A stretch of 64,000 nt of DNA, taken from positions 248,001-312,000 of the forward strand of contig OZ240207.1 of assembly GCA_965197415.1 (NCBI GenBank). Reading direction: 5' to 3'. A program made the translations under genes and the position numbers. Shown piece by piece: positions 1 through 7,909 of this stretch. Numbering within the stretch: position 1 is the first letter of the stretch; each line of letters begins with the position of its first letter. The stretch is from DAOUJI01 sp965197415. Lineage in GTDB: Bacteria; Chloroflexota; Dehalococcoidia; Lucifugimonadales; JAGWBF01. Below the pieces are notes generated by a model that was not told the DNA's origin, did not search any database, and saw nothing but the letters and a program-made list of their open reading frames with translations.

Positions 1-1
1 C

Positions 2-73
2 CGTGACCAGCCGGAGCCCGACCCCGACGAAGCAAAAACCAAGGTCAAGTCGGCCTCCAACGACCCCGACTAG
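2..73 (+). CDS. 3' end of an unidentified protein gene (partial)
   Basis: The frame starting at base 2 is open to a TAG at 71-73 and encodes a charged, Pro/Asp/Lys-rich tail ending in ASNDPD. No domain can be recognised from 23 residues. An insertion sequence begins inside the stop codon. The TA target dinucleotide plus the first G of the element makes TAG, and the sequence after the element (TAAC) suggests that the undisrupted gene ended in TAA. A rho-independent terminator after the element at 912-948 probably served this gene. The frame is inferred from the terminator and from the stop codon at the insertion site. Confidence 0.4.
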   Translation, partial: RDQPEPDPDEAKTKVKSASNDPD

Positions 74-886
74 GGTCTGTTAACACTAACGTAGTGCATC
101 GATGATGAACCCGAATAGGATGAACCCCAGGAAGAGTACGTCGAGCTTGTCAAAGCGAGAGAAGATGCGGCGAAATCCCTTCAGCCGACGGAACAGCCGC
201 TCGATTTCGTTGCGCTTCTTGTATATCTCCCGGTCGTATTCCCAAGGGTCAATCCGGCTCTTCAGCGGCGGAACGACGGGCGTGAACCCCAGCGCCAACG
301 CCAACTGGCGGGTCTCGTTTCCCTCGTATGCCCTGTCCATCAGCAGAGACGGGCTCCCATGCTGAGGCCCCAGATGGTGCAGCAGCTTGCGCCCCTCCGG
401 TGCGTCGTGGGCCTGTCCGGGAGAGAGGGAAACGGTTATAGCTGTCCGAGCATCCGCGGCAACCATATGAATCTTGGTAGTCCAACCTCCGCGGGATTTG
501 CCGATGGACTGGGGTCCGTTTTTTTTAACGCACCCGTGCCGTCGGGATGGACCTTGACGGTAGTGCTGTCCATCGAAACCGCCTCCAGCTTGATGCGCAC
601 TATCTGTTCCTTCTGGAGGTGTTCGAATATCCGGTCCAGTACGCCGCTCTTGGACCAGCGGTTCATGCGGGTGTAGATGGTATGCCAGTTGCCAAACCGG
701 GCCGGCAACCCCCGCCATTTGCAGCCATGCTCGGCGACGTACAAGATTGCGTTGAGCACTCGCAGGTTCGAAAGGCTGACATTGCCCCGCTGCACCGGGA
801 GATGGGGCGCGATGCGTTGAAACTGGACTTCGGTTATTTCCATGCCAGAATTGTATCATAATTCGACTAATAGTGTTAACAGGCCC
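73..886 (-). mobile_element. IS5-family (IS427-like) insertion sequence, complete
   Basis: This is an element of about 814 bp bounded by 16-bp inverted repeats, GGGTCTGTTAACACTA at 73-88 and its near-perfect complement at 871-886 (one mismatch). It is flanked on both sides by the dinucleotide TA (71-72 and 887-888), the usual target duplication of the IS427 group. It carries one transposase read on the minus strand through a -1 frameshift. Both ends and the DDE residues look intact, so the element may still be active. Confidence 0.88.
86..843 (-). CDS. IS5/IS427-type DDE transposase made by -1 programmed frameshift
   Basis: Two overlapping frames encode one transposase. Frame A starts at the ATG at 843 and carries the DUF4096-like N-terminus (motif CKWRGLPARFGNW) and the first catalytic Asp (VSMDSTTVKVH). 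Frame B carries the second Asp (LLMDRAYEG) and the Glu (NEIERLFRRLKGF) and runs to the TAG at 86-88, inside the left inverted repeat. The frames meet at a run of eight A on the coding strand (T519-526 on the plus strand), where -1 slippage on A-AAA-AAA joins ALKK to NGPQS. Programmed frameshifting at A-runs is normal for this IS group, so this is not read as decay. The product would be about 252 aa, the usual length. Confidence 0.85.
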
Positions 887-911
887 TAACCCAAAACAAC
901 CCAGAGACACA

Positions 912-948
912 GCCGCCCGGCCTCCACAGGCGCGGGCGGTTCTCTTTT
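912..948 (+). terminator. Rho-independent terminator
   Basis: CCGCCCG-GCCT pairs with AGGC-G-CGGGCGG around a CCAC loop, with one bulged G. TTCTCTTTT follows. It lies just after the IS element and probably terminated the gene whose stop codon the element entered. Confidence 0.7.
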
Positions 949-1053
949 GTTCAGAGCCGGTGACAAACGCTTAATGAGCGAATCGAGACGATTTAGGTAT
1001 AATGACCAACTGTCGGATGCCTGTCGGTGTAGCTTCCGTAAAGTGAGGGTCCT

Positions 1054-1806
1054 ATGCCATCCACGATTGAGTGGACAGATGAAACCTGGAACCCGGTGAC
1101 CGGGTGCAGCAGAGTGTCTCCTGGTTGCGACCACTGCTACATGTTCGCTCTATACCCTCGTCTGAGGGCAATGGGAGTCCATGGTTATGAAACGGCTCCT
1201 GATGATGTCCGACTTTTGCCTGAACGCCTGATGGCGCCGTTGTCTTGGAAGAAACCGCGTCATGTCTTCGTGAATAGCATGGCCGATGTGTTCCACCCGG
1301 CCGTCCCTTTCAGCTTCATAGATGACATGTTCTCAGTGATGGATGAGGCGGCATCCAAGCATGGGCATGTGTTCCAAGTCTTGACCAAGAGACCTGGCCG
1401 CGCGGTGGCTTGGTGGCAGAGGCGGGGGCAGAGTTATCCAAATGGCTGGCCGCCCAACGTGTGGATAGGGACTTCAGTTGAAAGCCAGAAATACGCTCCC
1501 AGACTGACTGTGTTGGCCCGTCTTCCCGCGTCGATACGGTTCGTGTCCGCTGAGCCGTTGCTGGAGCGAATTGACCTGAGTTCGTGGCTTGCAGAAGGAA
1601 CATTGCAGTGGGTGATAGCCGGAGGAGAAAGCGGGCCTCGTGCAAGGGGCATGGACCTGGACTGGGCGCGTGCTCTGCGTGACCAATCGACTGAGGCTGG
1701 TGTGCCGTTCTTTCTTAAGCAGCTTGGCGGGGTGAGAAAAAAACGTGGCGGTGATGCCGCCGTAATAGACGGCGAGCGATGGCGCCAAATGCCGGTTGGA
1801 GTTTAG
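1054..1806 (+). CDS. DUF5131 (phage Gp37/Gp68-like) protein
   Basis: This 250-aa protein begins with the family hallmark IEWTDETWNPVTGC, followed by a radical-SAM-like cysteine cluster (C18, C25, C28 in GCSRVSPGCDHCY). Further conserved blocks are VFVNSMADVFH, LTKRPGR, WIGTSVE and WVIAGGESGPRAR. Members occur in phages, plasmids and genomic islands. They are predicted radical-SAM-type enzymes of unknown reaction. The start has AGTGAGGG upstream. The neighbouring insertion sequence and lack of an operon partner fit an accessory gene. The family call is firm and the function is unknown. Confidence 0.85.
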   Translation: MPSTIEWTDETWNPVTGCSRVSPGCDHCYMFALYPRLRAMGVHGYETAPDDVRLLPERLMAPLSWKKPRHVFVNSMADVFHPAVPFSFIDDMFSVMDEAASKHGHVFQVLTKRPGRAVAWWQRRGQSYPNGWPPNVWIGTSVESQKYAPRLTVLARLPASIRFVSAEPLLERIDLSSWLAEGTLQWVIAGGESGPRARGMDLDWARALRDQSTEAGVPFFLKQLGGVRKKRGGDAAVIDGERWRQMPVGV

Positions 1807-1958
1807 TAAATTCCGTGTCCCAAATGTCGTTCGGCGGGCGATGTACGCTGGAAACACTGGAAATACTCGGGCGGGCGCCCCCAGGGTTATACCTATCGCA
1901 GGCTACATTCTAAATCGTTGGTGATGAACGCCGTTGGAACGGCGGAACTCCTAGGCTA

Positions 1959-2714
1959 TTAGGATCCCGCAGGCTCCGGGGCAGGCTCGCGACCTCTGGC
2001 CGCAAACTTGGCCAGAAGGATGCCGCCCTCGTATAGGAGAATTAGGGGAGCCGCCACCAGGGACTGGCTGATGGGGTCGATGGTGGGCGTGATGAAGGCG
2101 CCGATGATGAACGCCACTACAATCCAATGGCGCCGCCATCTAGCGAAACCCTTGGCGGAGACTATCCCAAGCTTTGCCAGCAGGAACATCACGAAGGGCG
2201 TCTCGAACACCACGCCCATCCAGAACAGCAGCCTCACTACGATGCTTACCGAGTTGGATATGCGGATCTGCGGCGTGGCCAGGTCCGTTCCCCAGCCTAT
2301 GAGAAAATCGATAGCCCGGGGAATCAGCACGTAGTACGCGAAGACCGCGCCTCCTGCAAAGGCAAGCGCGGCCCCAGGAATGAAGGAGAACAGGTAGCGG
2401 CGTTCCCTTGGCGTCAGGCCCGGAGCGATGAACAGGATTATCTGGTACAGCACCATCGGGAAGGCGCCTACCAGGCCCGCTACGAAGGACACCTTGAGGG
2501 TGACGCCCAGCGTCTCGGTCAATTCCGTGGAGATTAGGCCGGCCTCGCCTCCCGTGGCAGCTTCCAACCCCACCGGCTCCAGCAGCGCTTCGATAATCTG
2601 CTGGTGAAAACTGAACGCTGCGATGGTAGTAATCACCACCGTTGCACCGGATATGAGGACCCTTTTGCGGAGGTCTCGAAAGTGCGCAGTCAGGGACTGT
2701 TCTTGGTCCCTCAA
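1959..2714 (-). CDS. tatC: Sec-independent protein translocase subunit TatC
   Basis: This 251-aa polytopic membrane protein is the receptor core of the twin-arginine translocase, which exports folded proteins across the cytoplasmic membrane. It has the expected N-terminus (HFRDLRKRVLISG), six hydrophobic segments, and the motifs FVAGLVGAFPMVLYQI and MGVVFETPFVMFLL with the conserved Glu of the signal-binding site. Translation starts at a TTG that overlaps the tatA stop codon in TTGA, with GGAGGAG just upstream inside tatA, so the two are translationally coupled. Confidence 0.95.
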   Translation of the reverse strand: MRDQEQSLTAHFRDLRKRVLISGATVVITTIAAFSFHQQIIEALLEPVGLEAATGGEAGLISTELTETLGVTLKVSFVAGLVGAFPMVLYQIILFIAPGLTPRERRYLFSFIPGAALAFAGGAVFAYYVLIPRAIDFLIGWGTDLATPQIRISNSVSIVVRLLFWMGVVFETPFVMFLLAKLGIVSAKGFARWRRHWIVVAFIIGAFITPTIDPISQSLVAAPLILLYEGGILLAKFAARGREPAPEPAGS

Positions 2715-2983
2715 CGCTCCTCCTCGGCCTCCGAGTCCTTGGCGGTTCGTCTGGCGGCGGCGCGGTCTTCGGCGCCGGTCTGACGGTTAGAAGGCAGCTC
2801 TTGGTTTATGTTCCGTTCCTCTTCCTCGGCCATTCTGGAAAGGTCGGTGAATGCGCGACGCACCTCCCCGAACACTTTGCCTACGGTTCGGGCCATTCCG
2901 ATGGTCTTCCCTGGCCCCAGCACTACCAGGGCAACGGCCAAGACCACCAGAAGCTCGAAGGGCCCCATTCCGAAAAAGTTCAA
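2711..2983 (-). CDS. tatA: Twin-arginine translocase subunit TatA/TatB
   Basis: This 90-aa protein has the TatA/B layout: a short N-terminal transmembrane helix (MGPFELLVVLAVALVVLG), the hinge GPGK, an amphipathic helix (ARTVGKVFGEVRRAF) and a charged, disordered tail rich in Glu and Arg. It oligomerises to form the passage through which TatC-bound substrates cross the membrane. The annotated start is a TTG 4 bp after the preceding gene; an internal ATG at codon 6 is possible. No second tatA/B paralogue is seen nearby, so it may serve both roles. Confidence 0.9.
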   Translation of the reverse strand: MNFFGMGPFELLVVLAVALVVLGPGKTIGMARTVGKVFGEVRRAFTDLSRMAEEEERNINQELPSNRQTGAEDRAAARRTAKDSEAEEER

Positions 2984-2987
2984 TGCA

Positions 2988-4817
2988 TCACTCTACCGGA
3001 CAATTTGCGCATTCCGGCGGACGCTCCACTGTGTGAGGCGGCAGCCCCGCTTTGACCAGCATGTCCGCCAGCAGACAGGTGGGCAGTCCCATGACGTTAT
3101 TGTAACAGCCTTCCAAAAGAGAAGCTGGGCGGAAGTGTTGGTCCTGTATGGCATAGCCGCCCGCCTTGTCCATCGGCTCTCCTGAAAGGACGTAGTCCTC
3201 CAGCTCCGCATCGGAGTATTCCCGCATCACGACTCGGCTGCGTTTGCTGGAAACCGCTTCACCATTTGGCCCTACGACGGCCACTCCGGTGTAGACGTCG
3301 TGCTCTCGGCCCCTCAACGCCGTCAGCATGGAGCGGGCGTCGTCGGACCTTCCGGGTTTGCCGAGAATACGGTCGTCCAGGACAACCACGCTGTCGGCCC
3401 CGATTACTACTCTGTCGCCCTGGTCGCCGTAAACACTTCGGGCCTTCGCCAGGGCCAGCCTCTCCACGAGATGGGACGGCGACTCCCCTGGCAGAGCGTC
3501 CTCGTTCACAGAAGGAGACGCAAGGTCAAAAGCTATCCCCATTCGCCTCATGAGCTCCCTGCGGCGTGGGGACGTGGATGCCAGGACGGGGACAAGGTTT
3601 ACGGCCGGCTCGTTGGGCTGTGTCGCCGAGTCCCGGAGGGCCAGGACGGCCACACATTCCACGTGGTGGGTCTGGGGGAACATGTCCACGGGCTGGACTG
3701 ACTCCAGCTGGAAAGGCCCTTGACACAGCGACGCCAGGTCTCTGCTCAACGTGGCGGGTTCGCAGGAGACGTAGACAATACGGAGGGGTTTGAGGTCAAT
3801 GAGGGCCTCCAACACTCTGGGATGGCAGCCGGCTCTTGGCGGGTCCAGGATCACGCCGTCCGGCGGCTCCGAAAGGCCGGTGAGGGCGTCCTCCGTCTTG
3901 GCTTGGACCAACTCTATGTTGTCCGCTCCTACGATATTGCTCTCGGCGTCTTTGATGGCCGACGCAGATTCCTCGATGGCGATGACTCTGCTGCAGCGGT
4001 TAGCCACAAGGACGGCAAAGGCGGCTACGCCAGCGTATGCGTCCACCACTGTCTCCAGCCCGGTTAGCCGCAGGCCGTCTCTCACCAGACGGGCAAGAGC
4101 TTCCGCCTGCTTGGGGTTCACCTGGAAGAATGAAGAGGCTGCGACCCGGAATCTGCGGCCCTCTATGGTGTCGGTGTAGTGCGGCTGGCCCGATTCAACC
4201 TCGATATCCGAGTTCTTAAGCCTGGGCTGTATCAGGTAGTCGCCCGAATCGATCCCGTACCTGATGGACAGCTGAGAGGTCTCGGCAGCCTTGCGCTGCA
4301 GGTGGGCCAGAGTCTGGTTGATCCAAGGCTGCATCAACATGCAGCTTGCTACCGGAATAAATCGCCTGCTCTCACGGTTGACAAAACCAAGCTCTCCCCA
4401 CTTTCGCCCGACGGTGAAACGGGCGTGGTTCCGGTAGCCGAACTCCTCTGGCGAGGCCAAAGTCGGGGCCACCGGAGCTTCCGGCAGACCGGCCTGGGCG
4501 AGGGCCGCCGTCACTGTATCGCGCTTCATCTCAAGCTGACGCCGGTACTCCACGTGCTGCCACTGGCACCCGGTGCAAGGTCCAAAGTATGGGCAGGGCG
4601 GGACTCTCCGGTCCGGGGACTCAGTCAGGGTCTGCATCACCTGGGCCGCAATCCTCCCTTTCCGGTCTCGGATAATCTCAACGACAGCTTCCTCTCCTGG
4701 GATTCCTCCTAGGACGTGGAGATCCTCGCCGTCTAAGTGGGCTATCGTATCTCCCGAATCGCCCCAGCGTATCAGGTCTACGGTGAGCCGTTGGCCTATG
4801 CGGTTGGTCTTGGTCAT
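2988..4817 (-). CDS. Fusion of RlmD/TrmA-type rRNA methyltransferase and Maf nucleotide pyrophosphatase
   Basis: One uninterrupted 609-aa frame joins two enzymes. Residues 1-60 form a TRAM-like RNA-binding domain. Residues 75-159 carry the four cysteines (C75, C81, C84, C159) of the RlmD-type [4Fe-4S] cluster. Residues 220-395 are a class I methyltransferase with ILDPPRAG, the nucleophile C352 in YVSCEPATLSRD and the general base E387 in HHVE, as in uracil-C5 methyltransferases of 23S rRNA. Residues 408-597 are a complete Maf domain (VLASTSPRRRELM, IGADSVV, DKAGGYAIQ), which hydrolyses non-canonical NTPs. tatA follows after 4 bp. Such a fusion is unusual; Maf is normally separate. Confidence 0.9.
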   Translation of the reverse strand: MTKTNRIGQRLTVDLIRWGDSGDTIAHLDGEDLHVLGGIPGEEAVVEIIRDRKGRIAAQVMQTLTESPDRRVPPCPYFGPCTGCQWQHVEYRRQLEMKRDTVTAALAQAGLPEAPVAPTLASPEEFGYRNHARFTVGRKWGELGFVNRESRRFIPVASCMLMQPWINQTLAHLQRKAAETSQLSIRYGIDSGDYLIQPRLKNSDIEVESGQPHYTDTIEGRRFRVAASSFFQVNPKQAEALARLVRDGLRLTGLETVVDAYAGVAAFAVLVANRCSRVIAIEESASAIKDAESNIVGADNIELVQAKTEDALTGLSEPPDGVILDPPRAGCHPRVLEALIDLKPLRIVYVSCEPATLSRDLASLCQGPFQLESVQPVDMFPQTHHVECVAVLALRDSATQPNEPAVNLVPVLASTSPRRRELMRRMGIAFDLASPSVNEDALPGESPSHLVERLALAKARSVYGDQGDRVVIGADSVVVLDDRILGKPGRSDDARSMLTALRGREHDVYTGVAVVGPNGEAVSSKRSRVVMREYSDAELEDYVLSGEPMDKAGGYAIQDQHFRPASLLEGCYNNVMGLPTCLLADMLVKAGLPPHTVERPPECANCPVE

Positions 4818-4886
4818 CGGCTTGCTCCGTCGCTCACTATAAACCTAACCGTGCGTAAGCGCCAAGGCAGCCAGCCGCCCAATAGG

Positions 4887-4913
4887 TTGACCCAGACAGG
4901 GGGTGCGTATACA
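4887..4913 (+). promoter_or_regulatory. Candidate promoter of trxA-selC
   Basis: TTGACC at 4887-4892 and TATACA at 4908-4913 are separated by 15 bp. A second possible -10, TACAAT, lies at 4926-4931. The same 15-bp spacing recurs before the SDR gene at 24911-24937. Transcription from here would cover thioredoxin and tRNA-Sec. Confidence 0.4.
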
Positions 4914-4994
4914 CTTGAGCTTGAATACAATCCACTTTGAGGTGAGCTCGGCGCCGGCGTTCCAAGAGAACGTCGACCTACGAAGGAGACATAG

Positions 4995-5321
4995 ATGGCT
5001 GGACCTGTTGCAGTGACCGATGCGGACTTTGATGAAAAGGTCGTGAAGTCCGAGTTGCCCGTTCTCGTGGACTTCTGGGCTGATTGGTGCATGCCCTGCA
5101 AGATGGTCGCGCCCATAGTCGACGAGTTGTCCAACGAATACGACGGCAAAGTGGAATTCGCCAAAGTGGACGTGGACTCCAACCCTCGGACCGCTATGGC
5201 TTACGGGATACGCAGCATACCGACTTTGCTGTTGTTCAAAGACGGACAGCCGGTGGACCAAATCGTAGGCGCCGTGCCCAAGGGGACCCTGCAGAAGAAG
5301 ATAGATTCGGCGCTGGGATAG
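4995..5321 (+). CDS. trxA: Thioredoxin
   Basis: This 108-aa protein reduces disulfides in the cytoplasm. The active site is ADWCMPCK (cysteines 33 and 36), with Met in the place of the usual Gly. The cis-proline loop is SIPTLLLF and the fold motifs VDFWADW and KVDVDSNP are present. AGGAG lies 7 bp before the ATG. A selenocysteine tRNA is encoded 32 bp after the stop and may be co-transcribed. It is a plausible reductant for the selenoglutaredoxin-like protein at 27314, but this is only inference. Confidence 0.95.
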   Translation: MAGPVAVTDADFDEKVVKSELPVLVDFWADWCMPCKMVAPIVDELSNEYDGKVEFAKVDVDSNPRTAMAYGIRSIPTLLLFKDGQPVDQIVGAVPKGTLQKKIDSALG

Positions 5322-5353
5322 GCTGTCCCAACGTCTGCCTCGCTCTCGGCAAT

Positions 5354-5449
5354 GGGAGTGGATGGGGCCCGGTGGCTCTTGCGGACTTCAAATCCGTTGT
5401 GCCTCGTTAGCACGGGGTAGGTGGGTTCGACTCCCTCCCACTCCCGCCA
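5354..5449 (+). tRNA. selC: Selenocysteine tRNA, anticodon UCA
   Basis: This 96-nt gene has the features of bacterial tRNA-Sec. It has an 8-bp acceptor stem (GGGAGTGG with CCACTCCC), G discriminator and encoded CCA. The anticodon arm is CGGA-CTTCAAA-TCCG, giving UCA. A long variable arm is built around TGCC...GGGTA, and the T loop is TTCGACT. Its length and UCA anticodon separate it from tRNA-Ser. UGA is also used as an ordinary stop in this window (hen1, pnkp), so it fits context-dependent recoding. SelA, SelB and SelD are not encoded in the window. Confidence 0.9.
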
Positions 5450-5681
5450 TGATTCGGGTCGGCATCGAGGGCGCCGACATCGATACTGAATCTGGGTTGT
5501 CGATCAAGTCGCCCTGGTTCTTGATGGCGCTTGCCATAGGCGCCACGGGCGTGTTCCATCTGTCGAGCTCCACACCGCACTCATTTCGGATGACGTCTTG
5601 GCGCGGGAGGTTGGTTCCGGGCTTCCGAGTCAGAGGCGGCTAATCTGTGGAATCGCTCTCTCTGGAGCGGTCTTTGTCGGT
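5450..5681. other. Intergenic region with no supported gene
   Basis: Short open frames here overlap tRNA-Sec and have no recognisable protein similarity or ribosome-binding site. I see no clear terminator or promoter. Confidence 0.4.
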
Positions 5682-5975
5682 TCAGCCAGCGGCCGGTGAG
5701 CTGCCCTCAATGCGGATCTGTGGCTCTTCCTTGGGAGGTATTGGGACTTCCCACGAGAGCTCGAGGCGGAGGCTGTTTTTTCCCTCCCCAAGCCTCGATT
5801 CAGCGGCAATCTCCAGCTTGATTTCCCCTACGACAGTCAGTCCTATGCTTTCCGACCCCGCTGAAAGCTGTAGATGGCCGCTCCTGATGTGTTTAGCCAA
5901 CTGCTCCAAGTAGTCCGCTGTTAGCGGCTGGTCACACCTTGTCGAGAACTTAAAAGCCTGGTCTTCTGTGGGCAT
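5682..5975 (-). CDS. Amphi-Trp domain-containing small protein
   Basis: This 97-aa protein has the pattern of the amphi-Trp family. A helix with LEQLAKHIRSGHLQL is followed by alternating strands ending in a short acidic segment and a terminal Trp (LRLELSWEVP). The role of the family is not known to me. The ATG has GGGAG about 8 bp upstream. Its C-terminus is Pro/Glu-rich (PIPPKEEP). It stands alone, convergent with the trxA-selC unit. The family assignment rests on pattern only. Confidence 0.5.
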   Translation of the reverse strand: MPTEDQAFKFSTRCDQPLTADYLEQLAKHIRSGHLQLSAGSESIGLTVVGEIKLEIAAESRLGEGKNSLRLELSWEVPIPPKEEPQIRIEGSSPAAG

Positions 5976-6282
5976 ATTTACACTCCCTTACGATTCGCAC
6001 CCCGCATCATGTTCTCATTGGGCAGCGGACCGGTTTACCAAGCGGAAGCGCCACTGGGGATTCTCTATTTGTTGTTTTCCAGCAGACCTCAATTGAAAAC
6101 ACTCCATGCTATGAGGTTAGTCTATGCCAAGACCGGAGCAGGTTCAATCCAATAAGCGGGCGTGTCCACCCCAAGATTTCCTTAAAAACCCCCACGACCG
6201 TTTCGGTTAGAGGGCCCTATGCTCTGGACACTTGGCTTTACCCTCGGATACAATTGTTCCTCACAAGCCCTTGGGACCACGC
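5976..6282 (+). promoter_or_regulatory. Intergenic region with candidate desaturase promoter
   Basis: No gene is seen between the amphi-Trp gene and the desaturase. TGGACA at 6225-6230 and TACAAT at 6249-6254 (18-bp spacer) would start transcription near 6261 and support the ATG at 6283 rather than a TTG at 6232, which would lie upstream of the transcript start. Confidence 0.4.
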
Positions 6283-7410
6283 ATGACAGATTCCACAGAC
6301 ACCGTACGTATAGGCATAGCGCCGGATGTTGGGCGGGACGTACCTTCAAACGGCCAGGCGCCGCCCATGTCCACCCCGTCAATTGAAGCCAATGGCGCAA
6401 AGGGCCGCTATACGGGCGAAGACGACTACATTGCCCTCAAGCGTATCGTAACGGAACGAGGGCTGCTGGACCGGCAGTACGGGTACTATGCCTTCAAGAT
6501 TCCCCTAACCCTGGCCATCCTCGGCGCAAGCGTGGCCATCCTCATCATTGCCGACGCTCTCTGGATTCATCTCCTCAACGCCGTTTTCATGGCCTTTGCC
6601 TTCGGCCAGCTGGGGTTGCTGGCCCACGACTCCGGCCATCGTCAGATGTTCAAGTCTCCAGTAAAAAACGACGCTGTCTCGCTGATGGTCGGGATTCTCA
6701 TCGGGCTGGACCGCAGCTGGTGGATGGACAAGCACAACCGCCACCACGCCAGTCCCAACAACGTAGACACCGATTTCGACGTGAACCTGCCCATCATAGC
6801 CTTCACCGAGGAGCAGTCCCTGAGCAAGACGGGGATCGCCAGGTGGATAGTGCGGTACCAGGCTTTCCTGTTCTTCCCGCTGCTTCTGGTCGAGGCATAC
6901 AGCATACGGGCCGACAGCGGCCAGTACATATTGCGAGGCAAGAACGTCAAGTACCTGTTTCTGGAAGCCCTGCTGGTCTTCGGCCACCTGCCCGTGTACT
7001 GCTACCTGGTCTTCTGGCACATCGGTGGAATGGACGGCCTGTACTTCTTCCTGCTGCACCAGGGGCTTCTTGGCGTGTATCTGGGGTCCATTTTCGCCAC
7101 CAACCACAAGGGCATGTTGATGGTGGACAAGAACACCAAACTGGACTTCTTCCGCAGCCAGGTGCTCACCACCCGTAACGTGACCGGCAGCGTGGTCAAC
7201 GACTTTGTGTACGGCGGCCTCAACTACCAGATTGAGCACCACCTCTTCCCCAACATGCCCCGCAACAAGTTCAAGGAAGCCCAGGGAGTGATTCGGGACT
7301 TCTGCGACAGCCGCTCAGTTGAGTTCTACGAGACGGGCGTGGTCCGCTCCTACCGGGAGATATTGGGGTTCCTCCACGAGGCCAGCGCCCCTCTCCGCCG
7401 CCGCAGCTAG
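6283..7410 (+). CDS. Membrane fatty acid desaturase (acyl-lipid type)
   Basis: This 375-aa integral membrane di-iron enzyme inserts a double bond into acyl chains using O2 and reduced ferredoxin or cytochrome b5. The three histidine boxes are HDSGH, HNRHH and QIEHH, the last in NYQIEHHLFPNMPR, which is typical of front-end (delta-5/6-like) and related desaturases. Hydrophobic pairs of helices separate the boxes. No fused cytochrome b5 domain is present. I start at the ATG at 6283 because the upstream TTG extension adds only low-complexity residues. It implies an aerobic host that adjusts membrane fluidity. Confidence 0.85.
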   Translation: MTDSTDTVRIGIAPDVGRDVPSNGQAPPMSTPSIEANGAKGRYTGEDDYIALKRIVTERGLLDRQYGYYAFKIPLTLAILGASVAILIIADALWIHLLNAVFMAFAFGQLGLLAHDSGHRQMFKSPVKNDAVSLMVGILIGLDRSWWMDKHNRHHASPNNVDTDFDVNLPIIAFTEEQSLSKTGIARWIVRYQAFLFFPLLLVEAYSIRADSGQYILRGKNVKYLFLEALLVFGHLPVYCYLVFWHIGGMDGLYFFLLHQGLLGVYLGSIFATNHKGMLMVDKNTKLDFFRSQVLTTRNVTGSVVNDFVYGGLNYQIEHHLFPNMPRNKFKEAQGVIRDFCDSRSVEFYETGVVRSYREILGFLHEASAPLRRRS

Positions 7411-7425
7411 ACATTATGCTTGTAC

Positions 7426-7614
7426 ATGACTAAAGTGAGAGATGCAATTCGCATCGTGGAACGGGACGGCTGGAAGTTAGAGCGTATCAGGGGTAGCCAT
7501 CGCCAATTCAAGCATCCTGAAAAGCCTGGGCTAGTAACAATTGCCGGTAAACCTAGCGTGGACGTACCGCCTCAAATTTGGAACAGCATTATGAAGCAAG
7601 CGGGACTCCGGTAA
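7426..7614 (+). CDS. hicA: HicA-family mRNA interferase toxin
   Basis: This 62-aa protein has the HicA double-stranded-RNA-binding fold. The motifs are VRDAIRIVERDGW, the catalytic-histidine motif RIRGSHRQFKHP, and VPPQIWNSIMKQAGL. HicA cleaves mRNA and tmRNA when it is not bound by HicB. The ATG at 7426 is preferred to a TTG two codons earlier. hicB follows after 9 bp, the standard toxin-first order. Confidence 0.9.
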   Translation: MTKVRDAIRIVERDGWKLERIRGSHRQFKHPEKPGLVTIAGKPSVDVPPQIWNSIMKQAGLR

Positions 7615-7623
7615 GGAGGATCC

Positions 7624-7830
7624 ATGAAGTACACAGTAATAATAGAAAAGGGTCCGACGAGTTATGGCGCGTATGTCCCAGACCTTCCAGGGTGCGTAGC
7701 AGTGGCGGAGACCCGTGAAGAAACGGAAGAGTTGATTCGGCAAGCCGTCATCTATCACCTTGAGATGCTTCGGGAAAGTGGCGACCCTATCCCTGAACCC
7801 CAATCCCAAACCATCCTGGTGGATGTCTAG
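7624..7830 (+). CDS. hicB: HicB-family antitoxin
   Basis: This 68-aa partial-RNase-H-fold antitoxin has the motifs YTVIIEKGPTSYGAYVPDLPGC and EETEELIRQAVIYHLE. It neutralises HicA and normally represses the operon. AAGGAGGA lies just before the ATG. The protein lacks the C-terminal ribbon-helix-helix or HTH extension of longer HicBs, so DNA binding is uncertain. It is convergent with the catabolic genes that follow. Confidence 0.9.
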   Translation: MKYTVIIEKGPTSYGAYVPDLPGCVAVAETREETEELIRQAVIYHLEMLRESGDPIPEPQSQTILVDV

Positions 7831-7909
7831 GCCACACTGCATTCTTCCGGTACCAACGGACAGCCTATGGATCTAGCAGACCGAGGCCTGATTGAAAGCC
7901 CCTTACACA

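Noticed and set aside
5362..5643. Small frames over and after tRNA-Sec
   Set aside because: They overlap the tRNA and show only translation of structural RNA.
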